DNA of 64,000 nucleotides from Aedoeadaptatus coli (GTDB taxonomy: Bacteria > Bacillota > Clostridia > Tissierellales > Peptoniphilaceae). A program made the translations under genes and the position numbers. Positions 46,043-55,493 of the stretch are shown in pieces. The DNA is taken from the NCBI RefSeq assembly GCF_900343085.1, contig NZ_OPYI01000004.1, forward strand, positions 62,001 through 126,000. Reading direction: 5' to 3'. Each line of letters opens with the position of its first letter. Position 1 is the first letter of the stretch. A model generated the notes under the pieces. It saw only the letters and a program-made list of their open reading frames with translations, made no database searches and was not told the DNA's origin.

Positions 46043-47080
46043 ATGAAGCGATTATCTATTCTACTTTTAATTTCGATCCTGTTTCTTACGGCCTGCGGCA
46101 AGACGGGGGACAAGGAAGAAACCCTTCACGTCTACAACTGGGGCGATTACGTGGACATGGATACGATCCGCCAATTCGAAAAAGAAACGGGGATCAAGGT
46201 CATCTACGACACCTTCGCCTCCAACGAAGACCTGTACGTGAAGCTGAAAAAATCCAACGATCCCTACGACGTCATCGTGCCCTCGGAATACATGATCGAG
46301 CGCATGATTCGCGAAGACATGCTCCTGCCCCTGGACTACGATCAAATCCCCAATATGAAAAAGCTGGACAAGCGGATTCTGGACATGGATTACGATCCCG
46401 GAAACAAATACAGCATGCCCTATTTCTGGGGCACACTGGGTATTGTGGTAAACACCGATTACGTGAAAGAGCCCATCGATTCCTGGAGCGCCTTGTGGGA
46501 TAAAAAGTATAAAAACGAAATCATTATGTACAATTCCCAGCGGGATTCCATCGCCATTGCCCTGAAATATTTGGGCTATTCCATGAACAGCCGCTCCATG
46601 AAGGAGCTGGAAGAGGCGAAGGAAGCTTTAATCGCGCAAAAGCCCCTGGTCTACGCCTATCTGGCCGACGAAGGGCGGGATGTTATGAGTCAGGGCGACG
46701 CGTCTTTATCCGTCATGTACTCCGGGGATGCGGCCATGATGCGTCAAGAAAATAAATCCTTGGAATACATTATCCCGAAAGAGGGTACAAATATATGGTA
46801 TGATTCCTTTGCTGTTCCGAAGCAATCGAAAAATCCGAAGGGAGCCATGGCTTTTATCAATTTCATGTCCCGGCCGGACATCGCCGCGAAAAATGCGGAG
46901 CACAATGTGGGCTATGCCACGCCCATTCCCGAAGCCATCGGCCTGTTGCCTAAGGAACTCAGGGAAGATCCCGTGGCCTATCCGGATTTGGACAGCCTGC
47001 CTCCCTTGGAGGTGTATCGGGATCTACACGATTTTGTAGAAGTTTATGATAGAATATGGACGGAAGTCACGGCAAGGTAG
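46043..47080 (+). CDS. potD: spermidine/putrescine-binding lipoprotein
   Basis: 345 residues. Signal peptide with lipobox L-T-A-C, Cys18. The mature part begins with the family hallmark LHVYNWGDYVD, then YDVIVPSEYMIERM and MPYFWGTLGI. Captures polyamines outside the cell for PotABC. Starts 1 base after the potC stop. No terminator is visible before the next gene. Confidence 0.94.
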   Translation: MKRLSILLLISILFLTACGKTGDKEETLHVYNWGDYVDMDTIRQFEKETGIKVIYDTFASNEDLYVKLKKSNDPYDVIVPSEYMIERMIREDMLLPLDYDQIPNMKKLDKRILDMDYDPGNKYSMPYFWGTLGIVVNTDYVKEPIDSWSALWDKKYKNEIIMYNSQRDSIAIALKYLGYSMNSRSMKELEEAKEALIAQKPLVYAYLADEGRDVMSQGDASLSVMYSGDAAMMRQENKSLEYIIPKEGTNIWYDSFAVPKQSKNPKGAMAFINFMSRPDIAAKNAEHNVGYATPIPEAIGLLPKELREDPVAYPDLDSLPPLEVYRDLHDFVEVYDRIWTEVTAR

Positions 47081-47111
47081 TAAGGCAATTATTGAAGGAG
47101 GACGAATCGAT

Positions 47112-48305
47112 TTGAAAACATACAATTACTTGATCGTAGGCGGTGGCATCGCCGGCGTCACGGCGGCCAAAGAGATTCGAAAACACGACAAGGAAGGAAG
47201 CATCCTTCTTTTGGGAGACGAGAAAGTACGTCCCTATTTTCGGATTCAACTCACGGCAATTTTAGGGGACGACGCCCCCGAAATTCCCTATTTAGATAAA
47301 GAAGGCTGGGAAGAAAAACTCGCCCTGGACGTGAAGCTCGGCGCCGAAGTCGTGGCCGTGGATTTCGATGCCATGACCGTTACCTTGGCCGGCGGCGAAA
47401 AAATTCAAGGGGAAAAAATCCTCTTGGCAAACGGCAGCCATTCCAGCGTGCCGCCCTTTAAAAATAATGCGTTAAAGGGCATCTTTACCCTGAGAAACTG
47501 GGCCGATCTCATGACCATTCAAAGCTATATTAACGGCTTTGAAGACACGAAACACATCGCCGTCATCGGCGGCGGTCTTCTCGGACTCGAAGCGGCAAAC
47601 AGCCTGAAAAAAAGCGGCCACGTCGTCGCCATTATTAACCGCAGCGAATACCTGCTCTCCAAGCAATTGGACCGTGAGCTGGGCATGATGCTCAACGAAG
47701 AAATGAAAGATTTGGGCTTTATGGTCTTTAACGAAAAAAACACCAAGGCCTTTATCGGCGAAGACGAAGTGCGTGGCATCGAATTCGACGACGCCACGGC
47801 GGCGGACTTCGACATGGTCCTGATCTCCGCCGGCGTGCGCCCCAACACGGAACTGTTTGAGGACACGGGCCTTGAAGTCAACAAAGGCGTCATCGTGGAC
47901 AGCCACCTCATGACCAACAAGGCCAATGTATGGGCCGCAGGAGACGTGGCGGAAGTGGAAGGCCGCGTCATGGGTATTTGGCCCGCCTCCCGCGCCATGG
48001 GCAAAGTGGCCGGCGCCAACATGGCCGGCGGCGACGAAACCTACGAAAACCCGAAGGCCCACACGAAATTGGATTTAGACACGATCCAAATCTTCTCCGC
48101 GGGTATAATCGGCGAAGGCGACGTCTATTTCTACGACGACGGCGACATTCACCATCGCCTTTATGTACAAGACGGCAGAGTGACCGGCGCCGTTCTCTAC
48201 GGCGACACGAGCACCATGAGCACCTACCGCAAACTGGTGGAAGCCCACGCGCCCATCGAAGAAGCTCTGGACGGAGCCTACCCCTTCAAATCGGAAAAAG
48301 AATAA
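47112..48305 (+). CDS. FAD/NAD(P)-dependent oxidoreductase, rubredoxin/nitrite-reductase type
   Basis: 397 residues from a TTG at 47112, preceded by GAAGGAGG. FAD-binding GGGIAGVTAAKEIR at the N-terminus, NAD-binding GGGLLGLEAANSLKK in the middle, and VWAAGDVAEVEG. It resembles NADH:rubredoxin oxidoreductase and the NirB-like family. Because the window encodes two rubredoxins, rubredoxin is an attractive partner, but this is inference; there is no redox-active CxxC pair of the thioredoxin-reductase kind. Confidence 0.85.
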   Translation: MKTYNYLIVGGGIAGVTAAKEIRKHDKEGSILLLGDEKVRPYFRIQLTAILGDDAPEIPYLDKEGWEEKLALDVKLGAEVVAVDFDAMTVTLAGGEKIQGEKILLANGSHSSVPPFKNNALKGIFTLRNWADLMTIQSYINGFEDTKHIAVIGGGLLGLEAANSLKKSGHVVAIINRSEYLLSKQLDRELGMMLNEEMKDLGFMVFNEKNTKAFIGEDEVRGIEFDDATAADFDMVLISAGVRPNTELFEDTGLEVNKGVIVDSHLMTNKANVWAAGDVAEVEGRVMGIWPASRAMGKVAGANMAGGDETYENPKAHTKLDLDTIQIFSAGIIGEGDVYFYDDGDIHHRLYVQDGRVTGAVLYGDTSTMSTYRKLVEAHAPIEEALDGAYPFKSEKE

Positions 48306-48328
48306 AAAAAATCCCCTTTCGGGGACTC

Positions 48329-48353
48329 AGCTCGGCGACGGCCGGGCTTTTTT
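48329..48353 (+). terminator. intrinsic terminator
   Basis: Stem AGCTCGGC / GCCGGGCT, then six T residues; a smaller hairpin CCCC-TTTC-GGGG lies just upstream. Confidence 0.8.
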
Positions 48354-48359
48354 CTTTGA

Positions 48360-48830
48360 TCAGGATTTCATTTTCTTTTGCGGAATAAGGGCCGGCTTCA
48401 GTTGCAGGCGCGAGCCGATGCCGATGTAGACGAACACGTAAAAGACGGCATAAAATGCTTGCCACTGCGGGCCCTTGTCTGCGTAGTGCACGATGGCCAT
48501 GGGTACGAAGATGATGGTGGCCACGGCGAAGAGAGACGCCAAAAAGAAATTTACCTTGGGCAAAAACACCGTGCTGTTTTTCTTTTTTATGTCGTAGGGC
48601 TTTTTGTTTTTACGAATGGCGGTGATTTCCTTACTGAAAATCGGCACGCCGACAAAGAGCACCGCGATCACCACGGCGATGCGAAGGAGCGCCGCGTTTT
48701 CCATGAGCTTGCCCGCTTCGTTGTAAACGGGAAAAAAGGGATGGATAAAGGCTAATACGATCATGGTGAGCATGGCCAGGTAGTCAACGGCTTTCAGTAT
48801 ATTTAAGAATTTGCTTTTTTCTATCGTCAT
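48360..48830 (-). CDS. four-helix membrane protein of unknown function
   Basis: 156 residues with four hydrophobic segments (about 15-30, 47-63, 90-112 and 124-140) and a basic loop (KNKKPYDIKKKN) between the second and third. No domain recognised. Start at 48830 after GGAGGTTGAC on the minus strand. Single gene, convergent with the oxidoreductase. Confidence 0.65.
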   Translation of the reverse strand: MTIEKSKFLNILKAVDYLAMLTMIVLAFIHPFFPVYNEAGKLMENAALLRIAVVIAVLFVGVPIFSKEITAIRKNKKPYDIKKKNSTVFLPKVNFFLASLFAVATIIFVPMAIVHYADKGPQWQAFYAVFYVFVYIGIGSRLQLKPALIPQKKMKS

Positions 48831-48954
48831 GTCAACCTCCGCTTTTAGTATAGCATAGCCGCCTTTTCGTGAAAAGGTTTTTCAATTTATCGGTGATAAT
48901 TGCGAAAGTATATGGTATGATAAGAAAAAATCAGTACGCATAAGGGGGATGACC

Positions 48955-49983
48955 ATGCAGAAACAATTGAAAAATGGAATTATATTTGTTGTTTTTTTAT
49001 TATTGTGCTTTCTACTGACGTTCACACCCCTGATGATGGACAAAGTGGATTTGTCGTCGGAAGAGGAAAAAAATGCCGCTTTCGACGGATTGATCTTCGA
49101 CGATCCCACGCGCATCGACAATCTGCAAGTGACTCGCCGCATTGAAAAGGGGCCGAAGATCTTGTATCGCTACGATGTGAAATTCCAATATCAGGGAAAG
49201 GATACCAGCGTGCGCCTCTTGGGCGTGCCCGTGCGAAACGTGTATCTGCCCAAAGGCGCCAACGGCTCCAAGAGCAAGGTGAAACTCAAGGGCGAATACG
49301 ACAAGATCAACGGCGCGGTTTACGACAATCTGAAGATGAATACCGTGCTGGGTAAGGAGAAGCTCACGTTCCAACCCGCTTCGGAAATGCGCATCCCCTT
49401 AAGTGAAGAGGTGGAAGACTACGCCTTTACCGTGGTCACCGATCCCGCCACGGTGGTGTCCTACACGGGGCGAACCATGGCCGACATCGGCGTCTTCTTA
49501 ACCAACGGGAAGGTGGATAAATTCTCCGACGCCCTGGGCATCGAAGACAAGGGCCTGCGCCCGGAAACCTCGACAAAGACACAGTCCGGCGTCTACATCA
49601 ATACCTTGGAACTCATGGATCAAGGGGTCATGGGAAGAGCCCATGCGGTAAAAACCGTGGCCATCGCCCTCGCAATTCTTTCCGTCGTCGCGGGACTCGC
49701 GATCCTCTTGTTTGATCGACGGAAACTTTATCCCGTGGTTTACGGCGCCATGGTGCTCTTTGCCTTTGCCGTACCGGCCCTTCGCTTAAAGGCGCCGACC
49801 AACGCAGGCATTTTCATCGCCATGCCCGTGGCGGCCTTTGTCGCCTACCTGCTCTTTAAGCTCATGACGCGGAGCAGTTTGAAATTAAAGGCGTTGGATT
49901 TCAGGCAAGCCCTGGGGATGGCCCTGATCGTCTTTGTGCTGGCCACCTACATCTTCGCCGTACCCAAAGGATTCTATTTATAA
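48955..49983 (+). CDS. TMEM43-like membrane protein of unknown function
   Basis: 342 residues. One N-terminal membrane segment (about 10-28), a large, likely extracellular, beta-rich domain, and four hydrophobic segments near the C-terminus (from about residue 230). This topology resembles TMEM43-family proteins, but the match is by layout only. ATG 48955 chosen because AAGGGGG would abut the alternative ATG at 48949. A terminator follows. Confidence 0.6.
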   Translation: MQKQLKNGIIFVVFLLLCFLLTFTPLMMDKVDLSSEEEKNAAFDGLIFDDPTRIDNLQVTRRIEKGPKILYRYDVKFQYQGKDTSVRLLGVPVRNVYLPKGANGSKSKVKLKGEYDKINGAVYDNLKMNTVLGKEKLTFQPASEMRIPLSEEVEDYAFTVVTDPATVVSYTGRTMADIGVFLTNGKVDKFSDALGIEDKGLRPETSTKTQSGVYINTLELMDQGVMGRAHAVKTVAIALAILSVVAGLAILLFDRRKLYPVVYGAMVLFAFAVPALRLKAPTNAGIFIAMPVAAFVAYLLFKLMTRSSLKLKALDFRQALGMALIVFVLATYIFAVPKGFYL

Positions 49984-49989
49984 GATAAA

Positions 49990-50017
49990 GGAGCGTACCC
50001 GGCGGTGCGCTCTTTTT
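49990..50017 (+). terminator. intrinsic terminator
   Basis: Stem GAGCGTACC / GGTGCGCTC with CGGC turn and five T residues. Confidence 0.85.
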
Positions 50018-50036
50018 ATCGGAAAACCTTCTCTCG

Positions 50037-50065
50037 TTGAATTTTTGTATGAAGCATATTATAAT
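50037..50065 (+). promoter_or_regulatory. promoter of BMP lipoprotein gene
   Basis: TTGAAT (50037-50042), 17-base spacer, TATAAT (50060-50065). Confidence 0.7.
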
Positions 50066-50093
50066 AAAGTCAGATCAAATAAAGGGGGAAATT

Positions 50094-51188
50094 ATGAAAA
50101 AAAGATCGCTACTACTTGCAGTGATGATGCTGTCCATTTTCGTGCTTACGGCATGCGGCGGCGCATCCGACAACAAAGCAGCTAACGATAATAAAGCTGC
50201 CAACAATGCAGCTGCCGACGCCGGCGACAAAAAAGACGGCGAAAAATTAAAAGTCGGTTTCGTAACCGACGAAGGCGGCATCAACGACCAATCCTTTAAC
50301 CAAGGCGTATGGGAAGGTCTGCAAAAAGTCCACGACGACTTCGGTTTCGAGGTATCCTACCAAGAATCCAAAGAAGCCAACGACTACGCGCCCAATATCG
50401 AAACCTTGCTTGAAGCAGGAAACGACGTCATCGTCGCCGCCGGCTTCAACTTAGGCGACGCCATGTTGGAAGCGGCAGAAGCCAATCCCGACGTACAATT
50501 CTTAATCGTAGACTACACCTACGAAAACGCACCGGACAACTTGGCAGGCATCCAATTTAAAGCCGAAGAACCGTCCTTCCTCGTCGGCTACATTGCCGGT
50601 CTTACCACCGAAACCAACAAAGTCGGTTTTGTCGGCGGTCAAGAATCCACGGTTATTCAAGTCTTTGAATACGGCTACAAGGCCGGTGTCGATCAAGCGG
50701 CTAAAGAAAAAGGCCAAAAGGTCGAAGTGGTCAGTCAATACGTCGGTAACTTCTCCGACGCAGCCAAGGGCAAGAGCATTGCAACCAATATGTATCAACA
50801 AGGTTGCGACGTTATCTTCCACGCATCCGGCGGCGCAGGCGACGGCGTAATCGAAGCGGCCAAAGACCAAGACAAATGGGTCATCGGCGTGGACCGCGAC
50901 CAAAACGACATCGCTCCCGACAATGTACTCACTTCGGCTATGAAACGTGCCGACAGTGCCGTTTACAAAGTGCTCGAAAGCATGTCCAAGGGCGAAGACT
51001 TCCCCGGCGGCCAAAATCTGAGCTACGGTCTTAAGGACGGCGACACCGTCGACATCGCTCCCACCAGCGACAAGAACGTCAAACCGGAAATCCTCGACAA
51101 GATCAAGACGATTAAAGAAAAAATCGTTAAGGGCGAAATCAAGGTTCCGGCAACGGCAGAAGATTACAAAAACTTTGAAGCAAAATAA
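50094..51188 (+). CDS. BMP-family nucleoside-binding lipoprotein
   Basis: 364 residues. Signal peptide and lipobox L-T-A-C (Cys21), a low-complexity Asn/Ala/Lys linker (about 26-45), then the BMP fold: VGFVTDEGGINDQSFNQG, VGFVGGQEST, VIFHASGGAGDGVIEAAK and GVDRDQND. Binds nucleosides for the ABC importer encoded just downstream (compare PnrA). Start 50094 after AAGGGGGAAATT. Own promoter and own terminator, so it is likely made in excess over the membrane parts. Confidence 0.92.
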   Translation: MKKRSLLLAVMMLSIFVLTACGGASDNKAANDNKAANNAAADAGDKKDGEKLKVGFVTDEGGINDQSFNQGVWEGLQKVHDDFGFEVSYQESKEANDYAPNIETLLEAGNDVIVAAGFNLGDAMLEAAEANPDVQFLIVDYTYENAPDNLAGIQFKAEEPSFLVGYIAGLTTETNKVGFVGGQESTVIQVFEYGYKAGVDQAAKEKGQKVEVVSQYVGNFSDAAKGKSIATNMYQQGCDVIFHASGGAGDGVIEAAKDQDKWVIGVDRDQNDIAPDNVLTSAMKRADSAVYKVLESMSKGEDFPGGQNLSYGLKDGDTVDIAPTSDKNVKPEILDKIKTIKEKIVKGEIKVPATAEDYKNFEAK

Positions 51189-51201
51189 ATTTGATCGCGA
51201 A

Positions 51202-51227
51202 AAAGAGGGCTCGGCCCTCTTTTTTTA
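51202..51227 (+). terminator. intrinsic terminator between BMP gene and ABC genes
   Basis: Stem AAAGAGGGC / GCCCTCTTT with a TCG loop and T-tract. Confidence 0.9.
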
Positions 51228-51231
51228 TGCC

Positions 51232-51261
51232 TTTTAAAAGCGACTGCCGATAGTGTATAAT
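51232..51261 (+). promoter_or_regulatory. likely promoter of the nucleoside ABC transporter genes
   Basis: TATAAT at 51256-51261 with a weak TTTTAA 18 bases upstream (51232-51237). Confidence 0.45.
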
Positions 51262-51288
51262 GAAGCCAATAGATGAAGGGGGAAAAGG

Positions 51289-52818
51289 ATGGTTGAAAAG
51301 AAACTCGCGCCGGCAGTAGAGATGCGCGGGATAACGAAATTATTCGGCGATTTCAAGGCCAATGACGGCATCGATCTCGTCGTGGAAAAAGGCGAAATTC
51401 ACGCCTTGCTCGGCGAAAACGGCGCCGGCAAGAGCACGCTGATGAATGTATTGTACGGCCTGTATAAGCCGACCTTCGGCGAAGTGAAGATCAACGGGGA
51501 AGCCGTGGATTTTCAGGGGCCGAAAGACGCCATCGGAAAGGGCCTGGGCATGGTGCATCAACACTTTATGCTCTTTCAACCCTTTACCGTCGTGGAAAAT
51601 ATTATTCTCGGCGAAGAGCCTACAAACGGCGTCGTCTTAGACAAGAAGACCGCCAGGGAAAAAGTGGTGGATCTTTCCAATCGCTACGGATTAAGAATCG
51701 ATCCGGACGCCAAGATCGAAGATATTTCCGTGGGCATGCAGCAGCGGGTGGAAATCCTGAAGGCCCTCTATCGCGACGCGGAGATTTTAATTTTCGACGA
51801 GCCCACGGCCGTCTTGACGCCCCAGGAAATCGACGAGCTCATCGCCATTATTAAGGCCCTGGCAGCCGAAGGCAAGAGCATCATCATCATTACGCACAAG
51901 CTGAAAGAAATTAAAGCCCTGGCGGAAAAATGTACGATCATTCGCCGCGGACAGCGCATCGACACGGTGGATGTAGCAAACACCACGGAGGCCGATCTCG
52001 CCGAAATGATGGTGGGGCGGGCCATTAAATTTAATGTCAATAAAAAACCCGTGGAAGCCGGGGAAGTGGCCCTTCACATCGAAAACCTTCACGTCAAAGA
52101 CGTGCGCGGCGTGGAAGTGGTGAAGGGACTGAATTTAGACGTCAGAAAAGGCGAAATTTTCGGCGTCGCCGGCGTGGACGGCAACGGCCAAAGCGAATTT
52201 TTAGAAGCCATTACGGGTCTTAGAAAAATCGAAGCAGGCAAAGTGGTCATCGAAGGAAAAGATGTCACCAATGCCACGCCGAAGGCCATTCGCGAAGCGG
52301 GCATGAACAATATTCCCGAAGACCGAAACAAGCGTGGCCTGGTGCAGGAATTTACCGTGGCGGAAAACATGGTGCTTCACAGCTACGGCGAAGCCCCCTA
52401 CTCTTCCAGGGGCATTCTGCAGGAAGGGCCCATTACATCTCACGCGGATAAGTTAATGGAATCTTTCGACATTCGCCCGAGAAAGAGCCGCTATTTGGCC
52501 GGAGATCTTTCCGGCGGGAACCAGCAAAAAGTTATTCTCGCGAGGGAAATCGACGACGATCCCGATGTATTAATCGCCGCCCAGCCCACCCGGGGCCTGG
52601 ACGTCGGCGCCATCGAAAACATTCACCAATTCTTGGTGCAACAGCGGGACAAGGGCCGCGCCGTGCTTTTAGTGAGCTTTGAACTCGACGAGGTTATGAG
52701 CCTTTCCGATCGCATCGGCATTATTTACGAAGGGGCCATTACAAAGACCTTTAATGAAGGGGAAGCGGATCAAAAGGAACTGGGCTACTACATGGCGGGA
52801 GGTGTGGACAGTGAATAA
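51289..52818 (+). CDS. nucleoside ABC importer ATPase, duplicated ABC domains
   Basis: 509 residues with two ABC modules. First: Walker A GENGAGKST, signature SVGMQQRVEI, FDEPTAVLTP. Second (from about residue 265): degenerate Walker A GVDGNGQSEF, signature LSGGNQQKVI, then AAQPTRGLDVGA. The layout is that of the YufO/NupA and RbsA-like importers. Pairs with the two permeases downstream and the BMP lipoprotein upstream. Its 3' end overlaps the first permease by 8 bases. Confidence 0.92.
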   Translation: MVEKKLAPAVEMRGITKLFGDFKANDGIDLVVEKGEIHALLGENGAGKSTLMNVLYGLYKPTFGEVKINGEAVDFQGPKDAIGKGLGMVHQHFMLFQPFTVVENIILGEEPTNGVVLDKKTAREKVVDLSNRYGLRIDPDAKIEDISVGMQQRVEILKALYRDAEILIFDEPTAVLTPQEIDELIAIIKALAAEGKSIIIITHKLKEIKALAEKCTIIRRGQRIDTVDVANTTEADLAEMMVGRAIKFNVNKKPVEAGEVALHIENLHVKDVRGVEVVKGLNLDVRKGEIFGVAGVDGNGQSEFLEAITGLRKIEAGKVVIEGKDVTNATPKAIREAGMNNIPEDRNKRGLVQEFTVAENMVLHSYGEAPYSSRGILQEGPITSHADKLMESFDIRPRKSRYLAGDLSGGNQQKVILAREIDDDPDVLIAAQPTRGLDVGAIENIHQFLVQQRDKGRAVLLVSFELDEVMSLSDRIGIIYEGAITKTFNEGEADQKELGYYMAGGVDSE

Positions 52819-53923
52819 AAAAATGCTATATTATACCGGCATGTCCATCCTCTTGGGTTTGGTCGTCGGGGCCGTGATCTTCGCCCTGGTCGGCGTCAAT
52901 CCTCTGGAAGCCTACAAGGTCATGATTTTAGGCGCTTTCGGCAAGCCGAAGTTCATCTCCTGGACCATTGTGGAAGCCGTCCCCATTATTTTAACGGGGA
53001 TCGCCGTGGCCTTCGCCTTTCAAACGGGCATCTTTAACATCGGCGCGGAAGGCCAGTTCATTATGGGCAGCCTCGCCGCAGTCATCGCCGGCGTGGTGCT
53101 CCACTTGCCGCCGGTGATTCACGGCATCGTGGCCCTCTTGGTCGGCATTGTATTCGGCGCCCTGTGGGGCGGTCTCGTGGGCCTGTTTAAGGCGAAGCGC
53201 GGCGTCAACGAAGTTATCTCGTCCATTATGTTGAACTGGGTGGCCTTTTACTTGAGCAACTACATGCTCACCAAAGCTTTCTTGAGAAAGCCCGACAGCA
53301 ACTATTCATTTAATATTCAGCCCTCGGCGAGCATCCGCATTTTAAACGAGTGGAAGCGCTCCGAGGCCGGACGGGCCGTGTTGAAGAACAACGAATTTCT
53401 CCGCGGCATCTTGAATCCGCCCATTCACTGGGGGATTTTCATCGCCATTATCGTCGCCGTTTTGGCCTGGTTTATCTTAAAGAAAACTACCCTGGGCTAT
53501 CAATTAAAAGCCGTGGGCTTCAATCGCTTTGCGGCGGAATACGGCGGCATCGACATTAAAAAGAACACCATGATTTCCATGGCCATTTCCGGCGGCCTGG
53601 CGGGCCTGGCCGGTGCGGTACAGGTTTTAGGCGTGTCGCAAAACATCGGCCTCTTGGCGGCTCAACAGGGCTACGGCTTTAACGGCATCGCCGTGTCCTT
53701 AATCGCGGCCAACCATCCAATCGCCTGCATCCCCTCGGGGATACTGTTTGCGGCCTTAAGCTACGGCGGCGGCAAACTCAACTCCGCGTTGAAGACCCCG
53801 TCGGAAGTCATTAATATCGTCATCGGTATCATCGTCTTATTTATCGCCATGCCGCAATTTATGGATTGGATTCGCACGCGCTTTGCATCGAAGAAAGAAA
53901 AAGGAGGGGAACAGATTGGATAA
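52811..53923 (+). CDS. nucleoside ABC importer permease 1
   Basis: 370 residues, about ten membrane segments, family motif FNIGAEGQFIMGSLAA and KRGVNEVISSIMLNW. GTG start 52811 after GGGAGGTG; the upstream open frame has no ribosome site. Forms the channel with permease 2. Confidence 0.9.
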   Translation: MNKKMLYYTGMSILLGLVVGAVIFALVGVNPLEAYKVMILGAFGKPKFISWTIVEAVPIILTGIAVAFAFQTGIFNIGAEGQFIMGSLAAVIAGVVLHLPPVIHGIVALLVGIVFGALWGGLVGLFKAKRGVNEVISSIMLNWVAFYLSNYMLTKAFLRKPDSNYSFNIQPSASIRILNEWKRSEAGRAVLKNNEFLRGILNPPIHWGIFIAIIVAVLAWFILKKTTLGYQLKAVGFNRFAAEYGGIDIKKNTMISMAISGGLAGLAGAVQVLGVSQNIGLLAAQQGYGFNGIAVSLIAANHPIACIPSGILFAALSYGGGKLNSALKTPSEVINIVIGIIVLFIAMPQFMDWIRTRFASKKEKGGEQIG

Positions 53924-54854
53924 TTTTCTCATGGGCTTTGCCGGCATTTTAGGCATTACGCTCCTCTACGCCGCTCCTTTAATCTACACGGCCATGGGCG
54001 GCGTCGTCAGTGAAAACACCGGCGTCGTCAACATCGGTCTCGAAGGCATGATGACCATCGGTGCCGTCGTCGGCGCCACCGTGGGCTACTACGTGGGCAA
54101 TCCCTGGATCGCCTTTCTCTGCGCGGGCCTCGGCGGCATGGGCATCGCCCTTCTGCACGGCATCGCCACCATCCACTTCGGCGCCGACCACGTGGTCAGC
54201 GGGACGGCACTGAACCTCTTGGGCCCCGGCCTTGCCATATTTCTCGCTCGCATGTTTTTCGACGGCGCGGCCATGACCAAGCCCATTCCTCTGAAAAATA
54301 AAATGCCGCGGGTTTTAAGCAATGTCTTCCCCGCAGGGAGCGCTCCCGACATTATTTTCGGCCAATACATTACGGTCTACATCGCCTTTATCGTCGTGGC
54401 ATTGGTTTACTTCATCCTTTACAAGACGAAATTGGGCCTCAGGATTCGCTCCGTCGGCGAACACCCTCACGCGGCGGAAACCCTGGGCGTGGACGTCTAT
54501 AAGATCAAATACATCGGCGTCTTGACCTCGGGCTTTTTAGCCGGCCTCGGCGGCGCCAGCTTGTCTCTCGCCGTGGTGGCCAATTTCCGGGAAACCCTGA
54601 TCTCCGGCCAAGGCTTTATCGCTCTGGCGGCGGTTATTTTCGGCGGCTGGAAACCCCACACCACCCTTTTGGCCTGCCTCCTCTTCGGTGCGGCGGAAGG
54701 TCTGGTCATCTTCCTTGGCTCCACGTCCTTGACGGTGGCGCCGGATTTGTTGAATATGCTTCCCTATGTGATTACCATGTTCGCCATGGTCGTCTTTGTT
54801 GGCGAAGCCCGGGGCCCCAGCGCCAACGGGATTCCCTACAAGCGAAATAAGTAA
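53916..54854 (+). CDS. nucleoside ABC importer permease 2
   Basis: 312 residues, about nine membrane segments, motifs NTGVVNIGLEGMMTIGAV and HVVSGTALNLL, GFIALAAVIFGGW. TTG start 53916 placed 6 bases after AAGGAGGGG; overlaps permease 1 by 8 bases. Confidence 0.9.
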   Translation: MDNFLMGFAGILGITLLYAAPLIYTAMGGVVSENTGVVNIGLEGMMTIGAVVGATVGYYVGNPWIAFLCAGLGGMGIALLHGIATIHFGADHVVSGTALNLLGPGLAIFLARMFFDGAAMTKPIPLKNKMPRVLSNVFPAGSAPDIIFGQYITVYIAFIVVALVYFILYKTKLGLRIRSVGEHPHAAETLGVDVYKIKYIGVLTSGFLAGLGGASLSLAVVANFRETLISGQGFIALAAVIFGGWKPHTTLLACLLFGAAEGLVIFLGSTSLTVAPDLLNMLPYVITMFAMVVFVGEARGPSANGIPYKRNK

Positions 54855-54866
54855 AGGAGAAAAACC

Positions 54867-55289
54867 ATGGATTACAAAGTTTACGAAGACGGCATGATCG
54901 CCCTGCGCTTGGATCCCGGCGACGAAATTTGCGAAAGCATTTTGGCTTTGGCGGAAAAAGAAGACATTCAGGCGGCCGCGGTGACAGGCCTCGGCGCCAC
55001 CGACGACGTGGTCATCGGAATTATGGACACGAAGGCGAAAAAATACAACGATATTCCGTTGAAAGAGCCCTTTGAGCTCACCTCATTGATTGGAAATCTT
55101 TCGAGAAAAGACGGCGCGCCGTACCTCCATGCCCACATTAATTTGGGGAACACGAAAGGCCGCGTCTTCGGCGGCCACTTGCAATCGGCGGTGATTTCCG
55201 TCACGGCGGAAATTTTCATTCGCCCGATCAAAGGCGCCATCGACCGAAAGTTCAACGACGGTATCGGCGTGAACCAAATGATTTTTTAA
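54867..55289 (+). CDS. PPC (DUF296) domain protein
   Basis: 140 residues, one PPC/DUF296 domain: LRLDPGDEICESILALAEKE, AAVTGLGATDDVVIG, the metal-binding His cluster HAHINLGN and GGHL. Bacterial single-domain members form trimers of unclear function; the plant relatives bind AT-rich DNA through an added hook absent here. Encoded 12 bases after the nucleoside permease and before a terminator, so it belongs to that operon. Confidence 0.85.
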   Translation: MDYKVYEDGMIALRLDPGDEICESILALAEKEDIQAAAVTGLGATDDVVIGIMDTKAKKYNDIPLKEPFELTSLIGNLSRKDGAPYLHAHINLGNTKGRVFGGHLQSAVISVTAEIFIRPIKGAIDRKFNDGIGVNQMIF

Positions 55290-55305
55290 TCCTTGTAAGC
55301 ATTTT

Positions 55306-55332
55306 AAAGAGTCGGGCAGCCGGCTCTTTTTT
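55306..55332 (+). terminator. intrinsic terminator after the nucleoside importer operon
   Basis: Stem AAAGAGTCGG / CCGGCTCTTT (one G-T pair), GCAG loop, T-tract. Confidence 0.85.
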
Positions 55333-55493
55333 CTTGCCGATTATGGGAGAAGAAGTAAATTGGTGAAAAAAATATCTAAATTTCGCCTCACAGGGTGGCG
55401 AATCGCCCTCGCTATGCTAAAATGAAGAAAGTAAGAAGTAAAGAAGTTCCTTTTCCGAAAGGTTCGCCCTTGAGGAAGAGGTAGGAGGTGTCT

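Noticed and set aside
55290-55493. Riboswitch in the leader of the hydrogenase maturation operon
   Set aside because: The gap shows a short GGCG-AAT-CGCC hairpin and an A+T-rich promoter-like stretch, but no conserved riboswitch core that I can recognise.
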